From Microcaldota archaeon (GTDB lineage: Archaea > Micrarchaeota > Micrarchaeia > Burarchaeales > Fermentimicrarchaeaceae), in contig JACCLG010000035.1 of assembly GCA_013425335.1 (NCBI GenBank), forward strand, positions 1 to 43,758: a DNA stretch of 43,758 nt, in the 5' to 3' direction. Both the position numbers and the translations under genes were made by a program. Shown here one piece after another: positions 38,101 through 43,758 of this stretch; the first letter of the stretch is position 1; each line of letters starts with the position of its first letter. The notes under the pieces were generated by a model, which was not told the origin of the DNA, did not search any database, and worked only from the letters and a program-made list of their open reading frames with translations.

Positions 38101-38600
38101 TCGGTTTTCTCAGCCTTCTCGGGCTTTTCAGCTTTCTCAGGCTTCTCTCCCTCTTCCTCCTTCTTCCTCGGCTTTCTTGCCCTCTTAGGCTTCTCCGGCT
38201 CTGCTTCCTCCTTCTTTGCCTCCTCGGGCTTTGCCTCCGGCTTCTGCTTCTTGAGCTTTGCAACTATGTCGTTGATTATCTCAGATGCATTGCCGGCCTT
38301 CTCTATTCCAACAGCAGCGCAGCCGACTTCAAGGCCTGCGGATTTGCCCAAATCCTTCTTGGAAGGCACGTAGACGTAGGGAATGTTTTTCTCATCGCAA
38401 AGCATCGGGAGGTGAACCACCACTTCCTCAGGGTCCACATCCTCTGCTATGACAATCAGCGCTGCATCTCCCTTCTCTATTATCTTGGTTGCCTCGTTGG
38501 TTCCCCTTCTCACTCTGCCAGTGTCTTTTGCTATCTGGACTGCCTCGTAGGCTTTTTCGGCAACTTCTTTCGGAGTCTCAAATTTCACGTAACTCTTCAT
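38097..38600 (-). CDS. rpl7ae: Ribosomal protein L7Ae with charged C-terminal extension
   Basis: [68 protein letters not shown] before ATG 38600. Confidence 0.94.
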   Translation of the reverse strand: MKSYVKFETPKEVAEKAYEAVQIAKDTGRVRRGTNEATKIIEKGDAALIVIAEDVDPEEVVVHLPMLCDEKNIPYVYVPSKKDLGKSAGLEVGCAAVGIEKAGNASEIINDIVAKLKKQKPEAKPEEAKKEEAEPEKPKRARKPRKKEEEGEKPEKAEKPEKAEKTE

Positions 38601-38722
38601 CTCAAACACCTCTTGTTTGGTCATCGATACTATACCTTAAAACAGGTGGAAAATATAGGCGGTTCATCCTTAAAAAGCTTTCTGTCAAGTTTCAGGCAAA
38701 GAAAACCCGGTTTGGTTCTGGC

Positions 38723-38752
38723 GCTGGTTTTAAATATGACAAATGAGCAATT
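38723..38752 (+). promoter_or_regulatory. Copy B of shared promoter-like module
   Basis: GCTGGTTTTAAATATGACAAATGAGCAATT; 29/30 identical to copy C. Confidence 0.7.
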
Positions 38753-38767
38753 TGATTGGCGACAATC

Positions 38768-39643
38768 ATGGCACTCAGGAGCGTGGAAAAAACTTTAGAA
38801 GCGCAATTGGCGGAAGATGTAAAAAAGATAGAGGGCATCAACGGCAGGGTTGAAGTTATAATACAGCCGAATGGAAAGAATGTCGATGTGATGGTGTATC
38901 CTCCTGCGCTTGACAAATACCCGAAAATGCATTTTTGGGAGAGAGAGAAGAAGCTCTTGCCAGGCATTGGGCTGGACTTCACAGAAAAAACCGCAACTGC
39001 CTTGGTCACTGTCAGATATATTATAGGTTTACACGCGGATGAGCACAGGCCGGGTTCCTGGAAGGCATCTGGAACTACTTCCCCAGTCCTTGACAGGGGT
39101 GATGAAGTTAAACGGAGAGAGGAGGATGCAGCTGAGTTTGGTAAAACTGCCATAAGCAAGATAGGATGGATTGCAGACAGCGCCTTAGAAGCAATTAGGA
39201 AGGAGTCTGGCAAAGGGAAGTCTGAACTATTTCTATCGCGCGTGTCAGATCAAATACGGGAGCAGGCAAAGAGCGTAAAGGGGAAAGAAATCGTACACGA
39301 CCACGTGACAAAAATTACAATGGTAAAAGAACTCGAACCACTAGCTCCGGTCATAAATTCGTCTAAACGGACAGTGCATGTGCAGCTACTTGACAAATAC
39401 AATGAGCCGCAGATGTCCTTCCACTTCATCAAGGGCTTCGCATGGGGTAGCACTGCTGTTGAATACAATGTGCATTTAACCCAGAAGGAGGACGGAAGTT
39501 TCACAATGCCGAAGAGGGATTTGAGCGATGCGGCACTCAAATTGCAGGAGACTCAAGCAGTAAATGCTGCCAAAAAAGTCCTGAGTGAGGTTGAAAAGGT
39601 TGTGCGCAACTACTTCAAAGCGGTTGAAAGCCGGAAAGATTGA
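38768..39643 (+). CDS. Hypothetical protein (~291 aa)
   Basis: MALRSVEKTLEAQLAEDVKKIEGINGRVEVIIQPNGKNVDVMVYPPAL...; downstream of promoter module B. Confidence 0.65.
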   Translation: MALRSVEKTLEAQLAEDVKKIEGINGRVEVIIQPNGKNVDVMVYPPALDKYPKMHFWEREKKLLPGIGLDFTEKTATALVTVRYIIGLHADEHRPGSWKASGTTSPVLDRGDEVKRREEDAAEFGKTAISKIGWIADSALEAIRKESGKGKSELFLSRVSDQIREQAKSVKGKEIVHDHVTKITMVKELEPLAPVINSSKRTVHVQLLDKYNEPQMSFHFIKGFAWGSTAVEYNVHLTQKEDGSFTMPKRDLSDAALKLQETQAVNAAKKVLSEVEKVVRNYFKAVESRKD

Positions 39644-39677
39644 TAAGGACTAGAGGGAATCGCAAGGTTCCTCTTGG

Positions 39678-39707
39678 GCTGGTTTTAAATATTACAAATG
39701 AGCAATT
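39678..39707 (+). promoter_or_regulatory. Copy C of shared promoter-like module
   Basis: GCTGGTTTTAAATATTACAAATGAGCAATT. Confidence 0.7.
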
Positions 39708-39721
39708 CATGCGGTGGGATT

Positions 39722-39976
39722 ATGGCCAATAAAGCAGACGAGTTCATTAAGGAATTGGAAGCAGGCGATGTTATGTATTATGAAATTCCAGAGAAAGAAA
39801 GAAAGAAAATCCTGGAATTGTTAACTTCACCGGAAAACAAAAAGAAAGCCCTCGATTCGCTGGTTGCTGCAGCTAAGAGCAAGGTTATTGATGCAAGAGA
39901 ATCGGCTGCAGACTTGATTGATGCAATTGGGGATAAAGATGCAATAAAAGAAGTTGCAGAGTTTTGGATGCCCTGA
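39722..39976 (+). CDS. Small helical hypothetical protein (84 aa)
   Basis: MANKADEFIKELEAGDVMYYEIPEKERKKILELLTSPENKKKALDSL...; GGTGGG RBS before ATG 39722. Confidence 0.6.
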   Translation: MANKADEFIKELEAGDVMYYEIPEKERKKILELLTSPENKKKALDSLVAAAKSKVIDARESAADLIDAIGDKDAIKEVAEFWMP

Positions 39977-40042
39977 AAAAGGCGATGCTCAAAGGCTGGC
40001 CCTGAGACCCCATAAGGAATAAAAAGAGGCGGTGAGACAGTT

Positions 40043-40336
40043 ATGCGGGTTGCAATGGGAGGTTTCAAGGATTTCATACTGAGCTGGGTCATCCCAAAGG
40101 ACGAGGAGACTCTTCGGACATGGCTTTTCATAATTGAGCTGTTCAACATCATTCTTTCATTCTTCACCCTCGTTCTGATGGTTCTCACGCTCATCACAAG
40201 AAATTTCCTGTGGACAGTAAAATTCGGAGTCATGCTCACAGTTTTCATAATAGGGCTGTCAACCCTGAACCTAATGCAATACTTGCTGCAGATTGAATTC
40301 AATACAAGGAAAGATATATTAAAGAGGAGAAAATAG
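40043..40336 (+). CDS. Small two/three-TM membrane protein
   Basis: 97-aa ORF with hydrophobic helices; 12 bp before the next gene. Confidence 0.55.
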   Translation: MRVAMGGFKDFILSWVIPKDEETLRTWLFIIELFNIILSFFTLVLMVLTLITRNFLWTVKFGVMLTVFIIGLSTLNLMQYLLQIEFNTRKDILKRRK

Positions 40337-40348
40337 ATAGGTGGTATT

Positions 40349-41257
40349 ATGAAATTTTGTATCCTGGCCGTCCTGCTGGTGAGTGGCGTAGTGTGCGCAG
40401 CCGACCTGACTGCAACTATAACCGGCGATAGCAGATTCGCGGGCCCAAACTGCAGAATACAAGGCGACCCAAATTATTATGATGTAGGCGCGATAGTGAT
40501 AAATCCATCCAGCGATAAAACGCTTGGAGTCAGCTACCTTTACTACAACGCGTCATCTGGCGGGTTTGAGGACGGCGGCAAGGTGTGCAATGTTGGTGCG
40601 GGTTTACGGCAGTTATGCAACTTCAGGGTATATACAATATCTGGAGGCAAGAATGGAACCGATGAAATTTCATTCAAGGTAGTCGGGTGGGTTGGTGACA
40701 TTTGCGGCAACGGGAGATACTGCGCTGGAGCGGTGGAATACGACACAGTGCTGAGCGTGACAGTGAACCACACAATAAGTATGTACGAGCAGAATGTGCT
40801 GGATAAGCTGAATACTGCAAGGAGTGAGTACAACCGAGTCAGCGCGCAGTATGGCGGTAGCTGCTATAATCAATCAGGGCATGATTTACTGCAGAATGCC
40901 TCTTCTGAAATTCTGGATGCAAGCAGTAAGCTTTCCATATGCGATACGCGGGATGCCCTCAATACTGCGAATGACGCAATAAACAAAATACATGCTGCTG
41001 AGGGGTATACCCAGCCAAGCTCGTGCCAGGCACCTCCTGTGGAGAACAAATCAAATCAGACTCAGCTGCCGCCTCCTCAGAATAACACAACATGGACTCC
41101 TCCGAAGCAGAATCAGACTCTGAACCAGACCCAGAATAATACGCCCGCTGAAAACCTTACAAACATCACTTCTACGCTTCTAAAGGGGTGCATACCGTTC
41201 TGCGTGCTGATTGCGCTGCTTCTGGCTGCAGTATGGAGCGACAGGAACCGCAATTAG
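40349..41257 (+). CDS. Secreted/anchored surface protein with Asn/Gln/Pro/Thr-rich stalk
   Basis: Signal peptide MKFCILAVLLVSGVVCA; stalk PPVENKSNQTQLPPPQNNTTWTPPKQNQTLNQTQNNTPAENLTNITS; C-terminal TM helix. Confidence 0.7.
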   Translation: MKFCILAVLLVSGVVCAADLTATITGDSRFAGPNCRIQGDPNYYDVGAIVINPSSDKTLGVSYLYYNASSGGFEDGGKVCNVGAGLRQLCNFRVYTISGGKNGTDEISFKVVGWVGDICGNGRYCAGAVEYDTVLSVTVNHTISMYEQNVLDKLNTARSEYNRVSAQYGGSCYNQSGHDLLQNASSEILDASSKLSICDTRDALNTANDAINKIHAAEGYTQPSSCQAPPVENKSNQTQLPPPQNNTTWTPPKQNQTLNQTQNNTPAENLTNITSTLLKGCIPFCVLIALLLAAVWSDRNRN

Positions 41258-42795
41258 TGCCTGAAATGACGTATGCCAGTGAAAACCATAGAGATGTTAC
41301 GCTCATTGCACGCGTCTATTATTTCCTGGTCGTTCTTTGAGCCCCCGGGCTGAATTACTGCGGTAACTCCTGCATCCGCAGCAACGTCTACTGCATCTCT
41401 GAACGGGAAGAACGCATCAGAAGCAAGGACAGCCCCTTTGAGTGATTCAACCGCTTTCATTGCGCCAAGTTTTGATGCGTCGGATCTTTTCATCTGCCCT
41501 GCGCCTATGCCGACCGTCCTGTCCTCAAATGCGTATACTATGGCATTGGATTTGACGTGCTTGCATACCTTCCATGCAAACAGCAGCGCTCTCATCTCTG
41601 CCTCACTTGGCTTTTTCTTTGTCACAACCTTTGGCTCCCCCAGGAGCAGCTTGGTGTTCCTCTCCTCAACCAGAAGACCGCCATTCACGCTTCTTATCTC
41701 ACACCTCTCCTTCTTCTTTGTGGAGAATCCGCCAAGCTCCAGCACCCTCATATTCTTCTTTCTCCCGAATATTTCCAATGCTTCCTTTGAGTAGCCCGGT
41801 GCTACTACAACATCTGTAAGCAGGGTGGTTATCTCGCCTGCCGTCTCTGCATCAACAATTCCGTTGAGAGCCACAACTCCTCCGAATGCGGCCTCAGGGT
41901 CAGTTGCCTTTGCCTTGGTGTATGCATTCTTCAGGCTTTTGTTGGTTGCAGCTCCGCAGGGATTGTTGTGCTTCACTATCACCACTGCTGGCCCGTCGAA
42001 TTCCTTGAGGAGCTCAAGCGCTGAGTCTGCATCAAGCATGTTGTTGTAGGAGAGCTCCCTGCCCTGCAGCTTCCTCGCTTTTGAAATTGATGTCTCATCG
42101 CTTTCCATGTCGGTGTAGAATGACGCTTTCTGGTGCGGGTTCTCGCCGTAGCGGAGCTCCATCTGCTTCCTGAAGCTCAGCGTCAAGAACTTTGGAAACA
42201 ACTCAACTGAGAACTTCTTCTCAAAGTAGTTTGAGATGAGGGCGTCATACCTTGCAGTATGCTGGAATGCTTTAGTGGCAAGCCTCTCCCTTGTGTGGAG
42301 GGAGATGGATCCATCCCTCCTGAGCTCGCCGAGGACATCCTGATAATCAGAGGGGTCGACCACGACTGCAACGCTTTCGTAGTTCTTGGCGGCTGCCCGT
42401 ATCATAGTCGGCCCGCCTATGTCTATATTCTCAATTGCATCTTCATGTCTGACGTTCTTGCTGGAGATGGTCTGTTCAAATGGGTAAAGGTTGACCACAA
42501 CCAGGTCTATTCCCTCAATGCCCTGCTCCCTCAGCTGCTGCATATGTTCTTTGCTTTTCCTCAACGCGAGTATGCCTCCGTGTATTCTGGGGTGCAGTGT
42601 CTTTACGCGCCCGTCAAGCATCTCAGGCGACCCCGTGACTTCGGAGACTTCCCTTACTGCGATGCCATTCTCCCTCAAAGTTTTTGCAGTCCCGCCTGTT
42701 GATACTATTTCAACTCCGAGCTTGGAAAGCTCGGCTGCAAATTCCACAAGGCCGCTCTTGTCAAAAACGCTTATTACAGCTCTTCTCAAAGGCAT
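41254..42795 (-). CDS. purH: Bifunctional AICAR formyltransferase / IMP cyclohydrolase
   Basis: ISVFDKSGLVEFAAELSKLGVEIVSTGGTAKTLRENGI..EMLDGRVKTLHPRIHGGIL..LRYGENPHQKASFY..VIVKHNNPCGAA; GGAGG before ATG 42795. Confidence 0.95.
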   Translation of the reverse strand: MPLRRAVISVFDKSGLVEFAAELSKLGVEIVSTGGTAKTLRENGIAVREVSEVTGSPEMLDGRVKTLHPRIHGGILALRKSKEHMQQLREQGIEGIDLVVVNLYPFEQTISSKNVRHEDAIENIDIGGPTMIRAAAKNYESVAVVVDPSDYQDVLGELRRDGSISLHTRERLATKAFQHTARYDALISNYFEKKFSVELFPKFLTLSFRKQMELRYGENPHQKASFYTDMESDETSISKARKLQGRELSYNNMLDADSALELLKEFDGPAVVIVKHNNPCGAATNKSLKNAYTKAKATDPEAAFGGVVALNGIVDAETAGEITTLLTDVVVAPGYSKEALEIFGRKKNMRVLELGGFSTKKKERCEIRSVNGGLLVEERNTKLLLGEPKVVTKKKPSEAEMRALLFAWKVCKHVKSNAIVYAFEDRTVGIGAGQMKRSDASKLGAMKAVESLKGAVLASDAFFPFRDAVDVAADAGVTAVIQPGGSKNDQEIIDACNERNISMVFTGIRHFRH

Positions 42796-42853
42796 GCTAT
42801 ACACTCCCTCCATCAAAACATCAGAACCAGTTAGAAATATTACACCGGGGGAA

Positions 42854-43210
42854 TTAAAACTGTTTTGGTTGCTGGCGGTTTTTGTAAATTGAGGAAGTCC
42901 ACTTCTTATTCCACGCAAGCATGGAGTCAATTGAATCCTTCAAATCAAGTCCAGCATCTGTGAGCGAGTAGTATGTTCTTATGGGGCTTGTCTCAACCTC
43001 CCTCTTCACCAAACCGTGCGACTCGAAGCTCTTCAGCCTCTCAGCCAGCATTTTCGGGTTTATGCCCGGGGTTGCCCGCAGGAGTTCATTGAAGCCCATT
43101 CTTCTTCCAGAGTATAACAGCCTCAGGAAAACCCGCGTTGCCCATCTCTTGCCGAATACATCGAGCATTAAATCCATAATCTTAAGTTTTTCCTGCGCTT
43201 CATCCGCCAT
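42854..43210 (-). CDS. HxlR-family winged-helix transcriptional regulator
   Basis: MDLMLDVFGKRWATRVFLRLLYSGRRMGFNELLRATPGINPKMLAERLKSFESHGLVKREVETSPIRTYYSLTDAGLDL. Confidence 0.85.
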   Translation of the reverse strand: MADEAQEKLKIMDLMLDVFGKRWATRVFLRLLYSGRRMGFNELLRATPGINPKMLAERLKSFESHGLVKREVETSPIRTYYSLTDAGLDLKDSIDSMLAWNKKWTSSIYKNRQQPKQF

Positions 43211-43288
43211 AAGAGAATCACCTAGTATGAAATTTATAGTACATGCGTCTTTTAAAGCTTACTCAGAAATGAGTATGCAGTTTGCTTG

Positions 43289-43546
43289 TCATGCTTCCCT
43301 GCTCCATAGCAAAAGGAGTATGGCAAAGAGCATTACCGGAGAGCTGAAGTATAGGACGAAATCCCTTAGAAATGCGATATGCTCGGGGTCTGCAGTCTGC
43401 GGTATGGCGAATGAGAGGATGAGGAATGCTGCAAGAAGGAGTATATATAAACCCACTATGAAGTAGCTTGCCCAGAGGAGGAATTTCTTCCTGAGCTTCT
43501 TGCTCCACCACTCGCTTTTGTAGCCCTTTCCACCCAATCCCACCAT
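43289..43546 (-). CDS. Small two-TM membrane protein
   Basis: 85-aa ORF with two hydrophobic helices. Confidence 0.5.
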   Translation of the reverse strand: MVGLGGKGYKSEWWSKKLRKKFLLWASYFIVGLYILLLAAFLILSFAIPQTADPEHIAFLRDFVLYFSSPVMLFAILLLLWSREA

Positions 43547-43642
43547 TCCATCACCTGATGTATTAGTGTAAAGCGTAATTATTATATCTTATGTTTGGAC
43601 TCTGAGCATCATGCAACCGGAAGCCAAAAGCAAACCTAAAAA

Positions 43643-43737
43643 TGGACTCGGCGGGAGTCGCACCCGCGGCCTCTTCTATATTGGAACAAAAATAGTTATT
43701 TCGCCAAAGAAGCGCTCTGCTACTGAGCTACGAGCCC
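43643..43737 (-). tRNA. tRNA-Ala(GGC) with 23-nt intron at 43679-43701 (position 37/38)
   Basis: GGGCTCG/CGAGTCC acceptor with G3-U70, D-arm GCTC..GAGC, anticodon stem CTTCT/AGAAG, T-arm GCGGG TGCGACT CCCGC; bulge-helix-bulge with TTGG/CCAA central helix. Confidence 0.88.
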
Positions 43738-43758
43738 ATGTTCTTCAACCATTCCTCC

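Noticed and set aside
39698-39721. Upstream ATG (MSNSCGGI) for the 84-aa gene
   Set aside because: This ATG is part of the shared ATGAGCAATT promoter element; ATG 39722 has a GGTGGG RBS.
1-43758. CRISPR array or cas genes
   Set aside because: No regularly spaced direct repeats seen, and no Cas-like proteins in the ORF track.

Overview
Archaeal chromosomal window. Markers include FtsZ, FEN1, Alba, Sec61beta, MBF1, NreA, archaeal-type MAT, the L7Ae-S28e-L24e-Ndk cluster, intron-bearing tRNAs and class III-type prepilin leaders. I cannot place the lineage; it could be DPANN/Diapherotrites/Micrarchaeota-like or a deep euryarchaeal group. Most of the window is tightly packed housekeeping genes: purB, purM, purH, thiL, thiD-thiN, glmM, a glmU-like gene, hps, mat, ndk and a dUTPase. 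The most unusual locus is 15096-19594, a close-packed five-gene operon. Its first gene fuses an N-terminal polyferredoxin-like module (about 16 Cys in four clusters) in frame to a VirB11/TadA-type secretion ATPase. It is followed by a TadC/GspF-like membrane protein, AMMECR1, a PAS protein and a stand-alone LigD-type 3'-phosphoesterase, and small membrane proteins (possible VirB2/TrbC-like pilins) flank it. Other notable items: (i) a ~30-bp promoter-like module (GCTGGTTTTAAATATnACAAATGAGCAATT) present three times; (ii) a predicted three-way-junction RNA at ~13848-13922 with its own TATA-like box; (iii) a three-gene cluster with a membrane-anchored degenerate KaiC next to an intact KaiC; (iv) a tRNA-Val(GAC) with an apparent intron inside the anticodon stem, bordering an AT-rich island; (v) two solitary hairpins resembling IS200/IS605 ends used as terminators. 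All calls come from reading the sequence; no database search was run.
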